Shown: piece by piece, positions 14,005-23,113 of the stretch | Numbering within the stretch: position 1 is the first letter of the stretch | Layout of the letters: each line of letters begins with the position of its first letter | Assembly (NCBI GenBank): GCA_012517205.1 | Contig: JAAYVL010000180.1 | Coordinates: forward strand, 1-34,284 | Length of the DNA stretch: 34,284 nucleotides | Source of the DNA: Verrucomicrobiota bacterium | Lineage (GTDB): Bacteria > Verrucomicrobiota > Verrucomicrobiia > Limisphaerales > UBA8199 | Direction of reading: 5' to 3' | The notes under the pieces: model-generated | Told to the model about the DNA's origin: nothing | Seen by the model: the letters and a program-made list of their open reading frames with translations, nothing else | Databases searched by the model: none | Translations under genes and position numbers: made by a program

Positions 14005-16524
14005 TTATTGCCGGCGCACCCGGAAGAAGAGTTGCGGGGCGGCGAGAGTGGAGTTGGTATAGGATTGCAACTGGCAATCGCCGGCATTGGTTTGCAGCGG
14101 AATCCAGTTCGAGAGGCCAGCATAGGTTTGGGCTTCTACCACGTAGTTATAGCCGGTGAGCGCGTAGTAGGAGAAGGCAAAGCCGTCGGGGGGGACGAGC
14201 CGAGGATTCACCAGCAACAGCGGCATGCCGCAGCAGTCGTAGCTGAAAGCGGAGAGTGTAATCGAGTCCACATACCAGCCGATGCCGCCATAGCTGCTGT
14301 CGGAGCCAAATCGCCAGCGCAACTGGACGCTGTCGCCGGCGGCGGCAGGCAATTGCACCGTAGTGGTCGTCCAATCCGAGAACCCCGTCCAGGCGGCCCG
14401 TCCGCCCAGCGGATTACTGTAGCTGGAGGAAATAGAGCCGTTGTATCCGCCGTTGAGAAACGTGCCGCCCGCGCTAAGAATATCGGTAAATACGCCGCCG
14501 TTGAGGGCGATCTCCAGAACTCCGCCGTCATAGTCATCCTCGGTGTCATAATAGTGCCGGAATGTCAGTTGGGTCTGAGCTGAGGGGATGGAGATGGGCG
14601 GAGAAACGAGTTGGTAGTCGGTCACTTTGTTGCTATTTGGCGCAAAGGCGGCATTCGGGAAAGAATCCCGCCGCGTGGCCGAGGTTACCCAGGCATAACT
14701 GGAAGTAGTCCAGTTGGCTGGCAGATCAGGAGCCGTCACTTGGTCGAAGTTTTCGGCATAGTATTCGCTCGCGGTCGGGACCCCCAGTGTGAAACTCACG
14801 GGACCGTTGCCCATCACGTAGGCGGCGTTGGGGTATTGGTGGGCTCCGTCCTGGAGTTGCAGGACAGGGTGGATGGCGCCGCCGCAGGGGCCGCAAGCGG
14901 TGAAAGAGAAGGAGCAGGTCACCGATCCGCCGCTGGCGAGGGCACCGCAATAGTGCGGCGCGCTGGGAAGGATAATGCCCGGGGCCGCCAGCAGCGAGAC
15001 AACGAGATTAGTCGTACTTCGGCCGCCGAAGTTTTTAAGCGTAAAATTCAAGGTGACCGTTTCGCCGGAATCAATCACCCCGTTGGTTGGGGAACAGTTT
15101 TCGGCGGCCAGCGCCACATCGGTCAGCACGAGGACCGGGGTCAACATCGGATCGGCGCCCGGCAGGCTGAGCCCCGCGGTTTCGAGGGGGTCCAGCCAGT
15201 CGCGCAAACGGTCTAAGGCGGAAGAGCCGCTGTTCCAGGCGACCGAGAACTTGCCGTAGCAATCCGTCTGGTTCCAACCGCCGCATTGGGAGTTGCCGCC
15301 GGAAAGAGTGCCCACCAGCCGATGGGTCGAGGTGTCCCATATTCCGGAGCCGGAAGAGCCGGGTTCGGTGACGCCCGAACTCCACAGCACGTGCCAGTGA
15401 GTATTATGGCCGCCCGTGGCGATGCAACTATCAACGGTGGTCAGGGGGGTGGTTGAAAAGCTGATGGATTTCACATCACTATCGGGGTGGTGGATACCGA
15501 CGCACCCCGCGGGAGCCGCGCCGGAACGATCCCAGCCCGAGTAATATACCTGGAAGCTGGGATCGGGGAGGGATGACAACTCGACGAGCGCGAAATCCAC
15601 CTCTTTTTTGGCCGCGCGAAAGATCGCCCCGCTTTGATTCTGCGCGAGCGAGCCGGGCCCATGCGTCCCGCAGGTTGCCGATTGGTAGTTCCAGTACACC
15701 ACCATCGAGCCTGCATTATCGGCGTTCAGGTCACAGTGATTGGCGGTCAGGAAAAAAGGACGAAAATCGCCAGCCGCCGACATGATGAGCGTGCCGGTGC
15801 AGGTCCAGATTCCACTTTCGGTATAAACGGCGACGCTTCGAATCTCGTTGGTCCAGGGAAGGGCAACGGGGCAGACGACGTCGTTGTTGCAGGTGCCTGC
15901 GCTTTTGGGTCGGCCCATATCCTTCCATAGGTGGGCGAAATTCCGGTAGCCGGTGCTGACCTGGGCCAGCAAGAGCTGAGGCTCCTGCGGCGCGTGCGCG
16001 GGGACGAACAGTTCGAGCACCGCCGCTTCCCCGGGCACGACTGCCGTCCAAAGCTGGCCGTCAGGCTGGTGGTCCCGGGCGGTGTAGGGGCCCTGGAAAG
16101 AAGGTTCGCTTTCCGAAAGCAGATGGAGAGTGGCGCCTTCGGGCAGCCAGAAAGTGGAGAAGCCCAGGTTCAGGTCGGTGGCGCCCGCTGAGACAATCCG
16201 CAAGCGCCAGAGCCGGCCATCCGCCAGTTGTTCCCAGGCCCCCTGTTTGGCCGTGGTTACCGCCACCGGGCGCGCCACGGCAAAGCGCAGCGGGCCGGGG
16301 GCCGCCTTTTGCTGCTCGGCGGCCAATTCCTTCGCGACGTCGGTGGCTGGCAGGATGAGTTGCGGGACGGCGGCCAGTTTCTGGACGTTCCGCTGCAGAC
16401 TGAGCGGCGGCGCGCTGACACGCGCCGAAAGCGGAAGCGTGCCGGCCAGCAGCGCGAGCCCAAGGCTCAAAAGAGAGCCGGGGGGGGAAAGACGAACCAG
16501 GGAGCAGGGACAACGGGTTTTCAT
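14005..16524 (-). CDS. Secreted lysyl-endopeptidase-like serine protease with adhesive C-terminus
   Basis: This 839-residue protein is predicted to be an exported trypsin-fold (family S1) protease of the lysyl endopeptidase type. It has a signal peptide (residues 1-33, LLSLGLALLAGTLPLSARVSA) and a propeptide-like region to about 205. The catalytic domain carries His263 (FFLTANHC), Asp310 (KKEVDFALVEL) and Ser391 (EPGSSGSGIWD), with several cysteine pairs consistent with disulfides. Residues about 460-590 look like a CARDB-type beta domain (GVIDSGETVTLNFTLKN). Residues about 600-780 look like a MAM/jelly-roll adhesin domain (WTTSSYAWVTS, RWRFGSDSSYGGIGWYVDSI). The frame extends to 16626, but ATG 16524 places the signal peptide correctly. 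It is the last of three exported hydrolase genes on this strand. Confidence 0.85.
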   Translation of the reverse strand: MKTRCPCSLVRLSPPGSLLSLGLALLAGTLPLSARVSAPPLSLQRNVQKLAAVPQLILPATDVAKELAAEQQKAAPGPLRFAVARPVAVTTAKQGAWEQLADGRLWRLRIVSAGATDLNLGFSTFWLPEGATLHLLSESEPSFQGPYTARDHQPDGQLWTAVVPGEAAVLELFVPAHAPQEPQLLLAQVSTGYRNFAHLWKDMGRPKSAGTCNNDVVCPVALPWTNEIRSVAVYTESGIWTCTGTLIMSAAGDFRPFFLTANHCDLNADNAGSMVVYWNYQSATCGTHGPGSLAQNQSGAIFRAAKKEVDFALVELSSLPDPSFQVYYSGWDRSGAAPAGCVGIHHPDSDVKSISFSTTPLTTVDSCIATGGHNTHWHVLWSSGVTEPGSSGSGIWDTSTHRLVGTLSGGNSQCGGWNQTDCYGKFSVAWNSGSSALDRLRDWLDPLETAGLSLPGADPMLTPVLVLTDVALAAENCSPTNGVIDSGETVTLNFTLKNFGGRSTTNLVVSLLAAPGIILPSAPHYCGALASGGSVTCSFSFTACGPCGGAIHPVLQLQDGAHQYPNAAYVMGNGPVSFTLGVPTASEYYAENFDQVTAPDLPANWTTSSYAWVTSATRRDSFPNAAFAPNSNKVTDYQLVSPPISIPSAQTQLTFRHYYDTEDDYDGGVLEIALNGGVFTDILSAGGTFLNGGYNGSISSSYSNPLGGRAAWTGFSDWTTTTVQLPAAAGDSVQLRWRFGSDSSYGGIGWYVDSITLSAFSYDCCGMPLLLVNPRLVPPDGFAFSYYALTGYNYVVEAQTYAGLSNWIPLQTNAGDCQLQSYTNSTLAAPQLFFRVRRQ

Positions 16525-16637
16525 GAGGGCTGGGAGCAGCGGGTGAGCGCAGAATCCAGTGCGGGGCAGGGCAGCGGGCGCGCAAGAAGCACGGGCGCCG
16601 ATGTGCCGGAAAGCATGGTTCCGCAAGAGGGGTATTC

Positions 16638-19004
16638 CTATTCCAAGTCCAGAACCTGGAAGTTGTCCAGGTAGAGATTATAGGCGCCCACGCCGTCGGC
16701 AGGCACCAGGGTTAATTGTTCGAGCACTCCCTTGCCCGTGGTGGACTCCAGGAGGCCGTTGCCCGTGGAGGCTCGCACCGGTTCATACGGGATGAAGAAC
16801 TCGAGGGTGGTCCATTGTCCTGCGGTGACCAGGCGGCCACGGGGCGGGCTGATGGAATTATTCGTCGTGCCGCCGACCCATTCAATGGCACCCGAGGTGC
16901 CGCCATCACCGCCAATCGGCGCGCCGGTGTTGGTTTCCCGCAGGCCAATGGCCACGTAGAGATCCCGGTCGGTGTAAAGGTCGAATCGCAGCACCTGGTT
17001 AAAGCCGATGACCGGATTGGGCAGGTTGGGAGCGCTGCTGGTGGTCAGGCGCAGCCAGGGGTTGGCCGTGCCGCTCTTGAAGGTCCAGGAAGCCTGAAGC
17101 ACCCGCGCGCTCGCGTGGCCCGCCGGGAAATTATTGGTCACGCGGGTGAAATTGGCAACCCCGGGGTTTGTGTCCAAGTGGCTTGAAGTCGAGCCGGAGA
17201 AGGCCGGATCCCGGAACATCACACTGGTCCCGGCGGCATAAGCTTCGAAATCGGCCAGCGTTTGCAGCGGGCCGGCGCCCGCGCGGTAGTAGCGTTGCGG
17301 GAAGCTCCCGGCATCGGGGTCGCAGAAGGGCAGCAGGGAATTGGTTGGGGGCAGCACCCGGATTGGCCGCCAGCCGGCGAAGTTGGTCGAGGCGAAGACC
17401 ACGATCGCGTCCGAGCCGTGGCCGGAAAGGGTGCTATGGAACTGGTTCGTGGCAAGGCTGGATGAGTGGAATCGCAGGGTGTGGGCGCCCAGCGTGAAAT
17501 CCAGCGTGGCCACCTGACCGGCGGTGATGGTGACCGCATTAGTCAGCCGGCCATAGCCGGCGAATTCGGCGCTGACGAGGTAGTTCCCCGGCGGCAAGTC
17601 CACCGCGCCGTAAAAGCCCGTGCCATCGTTGGTCAAGGTCCGGCTTTGCGGCCCGGTCAATCGCAGAACAGCGCCATCCAGCGGCGCACCGGAGGGGCCG
17701 CTATAAACAAAGCCCTTGAGGTGGCCTTGGGTGGGATTGGCTTTCCAGGGCATCACCGGCGGGCTGACGGGAGTCGCAAAAACCGGCACCGGGTTGGGGT
17801 CATAGGCGCTGGGCGCGACCAGGGCGTTGCGGAAGGCGGCCGCCGATACATTATCGCTGCTGGTGGTAGCATAGGAATACATGCAAATTCCATCAAGATA
17901 ATTGCCGCTCGGACTCGGGGTGCGCGCGTTGTGCAACTGGTAAAGGGAATTGGAGACGGTATTCAGGTAGATGCCCGGGCCAACCACGACCTGCCGGTTG
18001 TAGCGATGATCCTTTTGGAAGGTAGTCCACTTCGCCCAGGCGCTGCCCCAGGAGCTGGCGACGAAATAGGTCATCGGCGTTGCCATATCCACGATCCCTT
18101 CTTCGAGCCAGGCGCGCCAATCCTGCAGCGTGTTGCGGTAGGAGGCGGTGGTGGGCCATTCGGCGGTCGTGGTGATGCCCGGAGCGCGGGTATTGCAGCA
18201 AGTGGACATCTTGATCCACGGCTTGAGCGCGATGCCGCCGAGATAACTCTTGCGCACCAGCGCGGTGACCTGGTCCCGCCGGAACTGCAGCCAGGCCGGG
18301 TCGGTGGGGGCTGGCGCGCCGCTGCCGCCGTATTGCGCGCGGAAGCGCGCCACGGCCAGCGGATGGTAACCCCAGGTATTGCCTTCATAGCGGATATGGT
18401 CCCAGTTCAGCCCATCCACGTCGTAGCGGGACACAATGTCCATCGCGACGTTGAAGAGGTGCTGCTGCACCTCAGGATGGCTGGGGTCGAGTTCGTAGTT
18501 GGTGCCGTTCCAGGCCTCGCCGGTGTTGTCCTGCGTCACCCAATCGGGATGAAGCCGGTAGGGGTGATTAGCCTGGGGCGGCAGCGTGTTTTTCATATTC
18601 CAGAGGGTATACGCGACCACCCAGGCATGCACCTCGATGCGGGGGCCCCCGTTGGTATCGTGGGCCTTGTTGATCAGGTCCTGCAACGGATCAAAGGTGG
18701 GGGAGATATCCGTGGCTTTGGGTTCATAGTTCGACTCGTAGTAGGCATCCCCGCGTTTGCGCACCTGAATAACGATGGCATTGCAATTAGCCGCGCGCGT
18801 ATCGGCCACCAGCTTGGTCACTTGGGCCGGCGTTTTGAATCCATCGTGGAATGCGTCGGCCCAGAAGGCGCGAAACTCGGCGTTGGTTTGGGCGGAGACG
18901 ACGGGGGCCAGAAGAAAGGCGGCCAGAAACACGCCGCCCAGTTCAGCGCGCCAGGTAATCCAGCGCGAACGCGCCCGGTCATAGTGGTGCGTAAAGATCC
19001 GCAT
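16638..19004 (-). CDS. Secreted GHL10-type glycoside hydrolase-like protein
   Basis: This 788-residue protein has a signal peptide (hydrophobic segment about 23-38, then AQT) followed by a glycosyl hydrolase-like 10 (DUF187/YngK-type) TIM-barrel domain at about 42-380. Visible landmarks are EFRAFWADAFHDGF, NAIVIQVRKRGDAYYES, RIEVHAWVVAYTLW, the ELDPSHPEVQQHLFNVAMDIVSRY segment, and DGLNWDHIRYEG with acidic residues placed where the barrel's active site is expected. After it come a carboxypeptidase-regulatory-like beta domain (about 440-530, GHLKGFVYSGPSGAPLDGAVL) and a C-terminal jelly-roll-like domain (YNLYLDNFQVLDLE). The substrate is unknown; relatives are linked to cell-wall or polysaccharide cleavage. 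The start at 19004 is chosen for the signal peptide. The stop lies 113 bases before the protease start. Confidence 0.78.
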   Translation of the reverse strand: MRIFTHHYDRARSRWITWRAELGGVFLAAFLLAPVVSAQTNAEFRAFWADAFHDGFKTPAQVTKLVADTRAANCNAIVIQVRKRGDAYYESNYEPKATDISPTFDPLQDLINKAHDTNGGPRIEVHAWVVAYTLWNMKNTLPPQANHPYRLHPDWVTQDNTGEAWNGTNYELDPSHPEVQQHLFNVAMDIVSRYDVDGLNWDHIRYEGNTWGYHPLAVARFRAQYGGSGAPAPTDPAWLQFRRDQVTALVRKSYLGGIALKPWIKMSTCCNTRAPGITTTAEWPTTASYRNTLQDWRAWLEEGIVDMATPMTYFVASSWGSAWAKWTTFQKDHRYNRQVVVGPGIYLNTVSNSLYQLHNARTPSPSGNYLDGICMYSYATTSSDNVSAAAFRNALVAPSAYDPNPVPVFATPVSPPVMPWKANPTQGHLKGFVYSGPSGAPLDGAVLRLTGPQSRTLTNDGTGFYGAVDLPPGNYLVSAEFAGYGRLTNAVTITAGQVATLDFTLGAHTLRFHSSSLATNQFHSTLSGHGSDAIVVFASTNFAGWRPIRVLPPTNSLLPFCDPDAGSFPQRYYRAGAGPLQTLADFEAYAAGTSVMFRDPAFSGSTSSHLDTNPGVANFTRVTNNFPAGHASARVLQASWTFKSGTANPWLRLTTSSAPNLPNPVIGFNQVLRFDLYTDRDLYVAIGLRETNTGAPIGGDGGTSGAIEWVGGTTNNSISPPRGRLVTAGQWTTLEFFIPYEPVRASTGNGLLESTTGKGVLEQLTLVPADGVGAYNLYLDNFQVLDLE

Positions 19005-19121
19005 TAGAGCAGTATGCCTTGAAACCGGCTTACGTGCAAGTACGGCGGCTTCCGCCGTCGCCCTGCGCCGGGAGTGCCGGCTCCCGGTCCGCCTCACGAT
19101 ATCCGAATCCCGGCCCCGCCG

Positions 19122-20750
19122 CTATTTGACGGCGCGTTTCTTTTTGCCTTTCTTGGGCACGCCGGTGTCAGTTGGGTCTCCGGCAGGATAGGGCTTCACC
19201 TGGGCGCGTTCGGCCCAGGCCTCCCATTTGGCGGCCAGTTCCTGAACCCGTTTGGGCTGCGCTGCCGCCCGGTTGCGTTGTTCGGTGCGATCGCTTTTCA
19301 GGTCGTAAAGCTCCCACGGGCCGTCGCGGCCGAGGCGGACCAGTTTCCAGTCCCCCACCCGCACCGCCGCGTTGCCCTCATGCTCCCAAAAGAGGGCGTC
19401 GCGTTGAATAGGCTTATTTTCGAACGCCGGCAGCAAGCTGCGGCCTTCCATCGGCGGAATCGCCTGGCCCCGGAACTCTTTCGGATACGCGGCACCGGCC
19501 ACGTCCACGCAAGTGGCCATGATGTCAATCAAATGACCCGGTTGGGTGCGAAACTGTCCGCCGCGCGCGATCCGTGCCGGCCAATGCACAATGAGCGGCG
19601 TTGCGATGCCGCCTTCATGATTGAAATGCTTATAGCGCCGGAAGGGCGTGTTTTCGAGCGTAGCCCAGGATTGGCCGCAAAAGACGCGGGAATCTTCCGA
19701 GCCGGGATGCTGGCCGACGCAACGGCCGTCCGGGCCGGCTTCGGCATTGCCGCCGTTGTCCGAGAGAAAGAGGATCAGCGTATTCTCGAGTACGCCGCGC
19801 TGGCGCAGGCCGTCCACGAACCGGCCCACGGCGGTGTCCATGTGTGCCACCACGGCAGCGTAGATGGCCATGATGTGGTCGAACCGATCCTGCTCGACGG
19901 GCGTCAGGCTGTCCCAGGCCTTGACCTCCGGCGGGCGCGGAGCCAGCGGCCAGGCTTTGTCCACCAGGCCCAACTCGATCTGCCGGGCGTGCCGCTGCGC
20001 GCGCAGTTTGTCCCAGCCAACCCGGTATTTGCCGCGGAACCTGGCGATTTCCTCCGCCGGCGCCATGAGCGGGAAATGCGGCGCATTGAAGGCCAGGTAG
20101 AGGAAGAAGGGCTTTGACCGGTCCCCGTCATCAATGAATTGAAGGGCGTTGTCCACAAAAGCATCGGTAGTGTAGAAACCCTCCGCCGGAGGGGTAATGG
20201 GGTCATTCTCGCGGGTTAATGAGTCGGGGCGGAAGTAGTTGGCCGTGCCTTTAATCACGCCAAAGTAATGCTCGAATCCGCGCTGCCGGGGCCAGTTGGC
20301 TTTCTCCGCCTCGCTGGCGGGTTCGGTGTACCGCGTCACATGCCACTTGCCGGCCATGGCGGTGCGATACCCCGCGGCGCTCAGGACTTCGGCAATGGTC
20401 ACGCAGCGGTCGCTGAGGTTCCCCCGGTAGCCCGGTTGCTGCCGGTCGGTGACCATGTGGCCGACGCCGGCCTGGTGCGGATACAACCCGGTCAGCAGCG
20501 AAGCGCGGGTGGGGCAGCAGCGGCCCGTATTATAGAATTGTGTGAACCGCAACCCGCGCGCCGCCAACTGATCCAGGTGGGGAGTGGGAATTTCCCCGCC
20601 ATAACAACCGATATCCGAGAACCCCATATCATCCACCAGAATGACCGCGATATTCGGGCGCGGCGCGGCGGCGGCGGTGGGGGCACTGCGCACTCCGGAC
20701 GGCAGCAACAGGAAAACAAGCCCGACGAAGAGCGGAAGCGATGCGTTCAT
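19122..20750 (-). CDS. Secreted arylsulfatase (Cys-type)
   Basis: Sulfatases hydrolyse sulfate esters; exported versions in this phylum commonly act on sulfated polysaccharides. The 542-residue product has a signal peptide (LPLFVGLVFLLLPSGVRSA) and the metal-site start NIAVILVDDMGFSDIGCYGG. The CCPTRASLLTG signature follows, in which Cys78 should be converted to formylglycine. Other active-site regions are GKWHVTRY, FLSDNGGNAEAGP, HEGGIATPLIVHWP, and the C-terminal WKLVRLGRDGPWELYDLKSD. The frame runs up to 21062, but ATG 20750 fits the signal peptide. A GGAGG sequence lies only one base before this ATG, too close to be an ordinary ribosome-binding site. No true maturase is seen in the window, and the specific substrate cannot be read from the sequence. 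Confidence 0.93.
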   Translation of the reverse strand: MNASLPLFVGLVFLLLPSGVRSAPTAAAAPRPNIAVILVDDMGFSDIGCYGGEIPTPHLDQLAARGLRFTQFYNTGRCCPTRASLLTGLYPHQAGVGHMVTDRQQPGYRGNLSDRCVTIAEVLSAAGYRTAMAGKWHVTRYTEPASEAEKANWPRQRGFEHYFGVIKGTANYFRPDSLTRENDPITPPAEGFYTTDAFVDNALQFIDDGDRSKPFFLYLAFNAPHFPLMAPAEEIARFRGKYRVGWDKLRAQRHARQIELGLVDKAWPLAPRPPEVKAWDSLTPVEQDRFDHIMAIYAAVVAHMDTAVGRFVDGLRQRGVLENTLILFLSDNGGNAEAGPDGRCVGQHPGSEDSRVFCGQSWATLENTPFRRYKHFNHEGGIATPLIVHWPARIARGGQFRTQPGHLIDIMATCVDVAGAAYPKEFRGQAIPPMEGRSLLPAFENKPIQRDALFWEHEGNAAVRVGDWKLVRLGRDGPWELYDLKSDRTEQRNRAAAQPKRVQELAAKWEAWAERAQVKPYPAGDPTDTGVPKKGKKKRAVK

Positions 20751-21950
20751 GCCTCCATAGTGCGAGGCACCCGGCGGGTTGGCAATACGGCAAATTGCTA
20801 ACCGCCGGTTGGTCCCCGGGCTATCGCAATAGGGAGCGCGCCTTTTTAGAAGCCAGGGCGCCCACGAAGCAATTACGCAACAGCGCCCCATGAGAAGCAG
20901 AGGCCGCGGAAGAGGGTAGCGTCGGCGGGCAGGCGATGCGGTTGGCCCAGCCCGGGATAAAAAGTGGGACAGCGCTTCCGGCAAAGCCGGTTGGGCTTCG
21001 GCAGGGAAAAGGAAGCTCGAGATTACGGCTTGCTTTCGTAGAAACGGGGGCCGTTTTCGCATATATCAACGCTTTGGAGCCAAAAACCAGGATGCACCCG
21101 TCCCAGCGTTGGGGCGCCGCCCAAAATAGAAGAGAGCCCGAACGTTAGGCCTCCTGCGGGACCGTGCGTCGCTATGCTCGCAGACGCTCAAGTCGAAGCG
21201 ATCCAGTTAGGAAGCCCTGTCATGCGATACCGTTCCATCGGAGGCCGGGAGGACTTGCCCGTTCAGGTTGCAGCCTTAACGGGCTTTCTGGTTAGCGGAT
21301 TCAACTGCCTGGAATTTAAATCCATGATAGCTTTCGACTATAAAACCAATGGTTTATACACATGCGGAGGGGCGGAGTGGAGGTAGAGCCAGGATTGTTT
21401 CGGCTAAAATACCTGCAAAACCGATAGGCAACCAACCCCTCAGCCTCTCTTGGAAAACTGCCTCCCATCGGTCATATATTTATAACTAACCGCTTTCCAG
21501 TAGGTTAGAAATCGCCTTTCCGTTCCATATCATCGTTTCGGCCTTATCGGGCATCCAAAACCATCACCCAGGCCCCTTAAACTTACCCCACTCCTACGCC
21601 GTGTACAAGGGGTGTACAACGGATGCTCACCGGAGGTCCATAGGATTTTAGCTGGTACATCCGATGAGCACCCCTTGTACACCCCTTGTACACGGCGTAG
21701 AAGCAGGGTATATCCAAGGGACGTCCATGGTGAGCTTATGTCGGAATGAGTCCGATTTCGTCTCTATTTCGCCCTCTTTGCGTGTTTAAACTACTGGTTT
21801 TACTGCCGTAAACCGTTTGGAGCCAAAGGGCTGCCTCGTGGAAACTACCAGCCTGGGGATTTGTTGAGGTTGAGGCCCGGGTGGCCGGACCTATCCCGGA
21901 TCAAAGAGAAGGTGGGAGCCCGGGCTGGCGGCCCACTTGCATCGCTCCGG
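20751..21950. other. 1.2-kb region without a convincing gene
   Basis: This stretch between the sulfatase start and the FGE-like stop has only short frames (at most about 80 codons) with no protein-family character. Base composition is visibly more AT-rich from about 21290 to 21830. It contains the large inverted repeat described separately, two copies of a TTTGGAGCCAAA-like motif (near 21072 and 21819), and the presumed sulfatase promoter. It may be remains of a mobile element or a non-coding RNA locus; nothing proves either. Confidence 0.5.
21594..21700. repeat. 40-bp inverted repeat with internal tandem units
   Basis: The left arm (21594-21633) and right arm (21661-21700) are reverse complements over 40 bases with three mismatches; the outer 25 bases of each arm pair perfectly. 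The central loop is 27 bases. Within each arm an 11-base unit containing CCTTGTAC is repeated in tandem, giving several palindromic TGTACA cores. Weaker pairing continues about 10 bases outside the arms. Such a structure could be a MITE-like element, a recombination site or a protein-binding array, and would fold into a long RNA hairpin if transcribed. Confidence 0.85.
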
Positions 21951-23093
21951 TTAAGGCTTGGCGGCGGGGACGTGGCCTTTTACGCAACGGAAGCCGTAGG
22001 CGTTGAAGGAGGCGGATGGGTCGTCAAAGCCGCGCGTGGCGCACCGGGCATAAGTGGAATCATCGTTCCATGATCCGCCTCGCAGAATGCGGTATTCCCC
22101 CCAGTCCGGGCCGCGGGTGTCGTCGTCGGAAGCAGCGGGTTCGTTGTACCAGTTGGCGTCATACCAGTCCCAGCACCACTCCCAGACGTTTCCGGCCATA
22201 TCGTGCAACCCATAATCATTGGGCGGGAAGTAGCCTGCCGGGCTGGTGTGCGGATAAAAGCCAGTATCGAATATGGGGTTTTGGCTCACATTGGCGCGGG
22301 TGTGGAAGAACTGGTTGCTGTCGTGCCACGGGTAGTTGTAGCCCGATGCGCCGCCGCGGGCGGCCTTTTCCCATTCAGCTTCCGTGGGCAAACGGTAGCC
22401 GGCATTCCATTTCACCGCCGCGCTATCCAGATTTATCTGGCCGGAGCGGAAGACTTCGGTTTGACTCGCATCGGTCCAGTAGGCCGGTTCCAGTCCCTCT
22501 TTTTCCGAACGGGCGTTGCACCACTTCAGGGCGTCAAACCAACTGACCGCCACGACCGGGTGGTCGTCCTCCTTGCTATCGCCTTCATTGGCAAAGTCGT
22601 AATCATGGGCGATCGCCCATTGATAGACGTCATCCCACAGCGTTTTGGTGACGAGGTCCACCTCTGCCACGAATGCGCTGATATGGACGTCGTGGAGCGG
22701 CAGTTCGTCGGGATAGAGGCCGGAGATCGGATTTCCCATGGTAAAGGTGCCGGCCGTGATAATCGCCACGCCGGGAGGCGAGACGGGAAATTGAGCCAGG
22801 ACGCGATAAAAACGCGCGGCGGCCGTCGCGGGTTGGGGGTCGATCACCGTATAAGGCGAGTGTGTGACCAGCAGATTGGTCAGGGGCGTCCAGACTTGCG
22901 CGTTGGGGACACTCGCGTAAAGGACCTGGTTGGTGATCGCCAAATCGCTTTGGATGGTAAGCTCGGGCACCCGGGCATTTTCAACGTACCGGGGGGACAG
23001 GATCACCCGGGTGATGCGCGGGGCGGGTGCCGCAACGGCGGCGGCGCAGAATCCCAGCAGGCTGGCTAGTCCAATAAAACGAAGGTATTGCAT
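21951..23093 (-). CDS. Exported FGE/SUMF1-fold protein lacking catalytic cysteines
   Basis: The 380-residue product has a signal peptide (residues 1-22, FIGLASLLGFCAAAVAAPAP) and a beta-rich N-terminal part (about 25-105). A formylglycine-generating-enzyme-type fold spans about 107-372: GTFTMGNPISGLYPDELPLHDV, the VVAVSWFDALKWCNARSEKEGL block, YRLPTEAEWEKAARGG, GLHDMAGNVWEWCWDWYD and ILRGGSWNDDS. True FGEs have two cysteines five residues apart just after the GGS motif (C-H-x-S-Y-C); here those places hold Asp and Ala, so FGE activity is unlikely. The fold is also used for ligand binding and other enzymes. It is the last gene of the pilin-like operon, 20 bases after the preceding stop. The start at 23093 is chosen for the signal peptide. 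Confidence 0.85.
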   Translation of the reverse strand: MQYLRFIGLASLLGFCAAAVAAPAPRITRVILSPRYVENARVPELTIQSDLAITNQVLYASVPNAQVWTPLTNLLVTHSPYTVIDPQPATAAARFYRVLAQFPVSPPGVAIITAGTFTMGNPISGLYPDELPLHDVHISAFVAEVDLVTKTLWDDVYQWAIAHDYDFANEGDSKEDDHPVVAVSWFDALKWCNARSEKEGLEPAYWTDASQTEVFRSGQINLDSAAVKWNAGYRLPTEAEWEKAARGGASGYNYPWHDSNQFFHTRANVSQNPIFDTGFYPHTSPAGYFPPNDYGLHDMAGNVWEWCWDWYDANWYNEPAASDDDTRGPDWGEYRILRGGSWNDDSTYARCATRGFDDPSASFNAYGFRCVKGHVPAAKP

Positions 23094-23113
23094 ATTGAGA
23101 ACGTAAGGGTCGG

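Noticed and set aside
12832-14583. Long + strand open frame (583 codons) antisense to the trans-sulfuration enzyme and the protease
   Set aside because: It crosses two well-supported minus-strand genes and has no family motif; long antisense frames are common in GC-rich DNA.
17466-19007. Long + strand open frame (513 codons) opposite the GHL10-type gene
   Set aside because: The minus strand has clear domains and a signal peptide; the + frame is a Gly/Ala/Arg/His-rich shadow.
21174-21386. Short + strand frame of 70 codons in the gene-free region
   Set aside because: No recognisable protein features and no neighbouring gene to join; probably chance.
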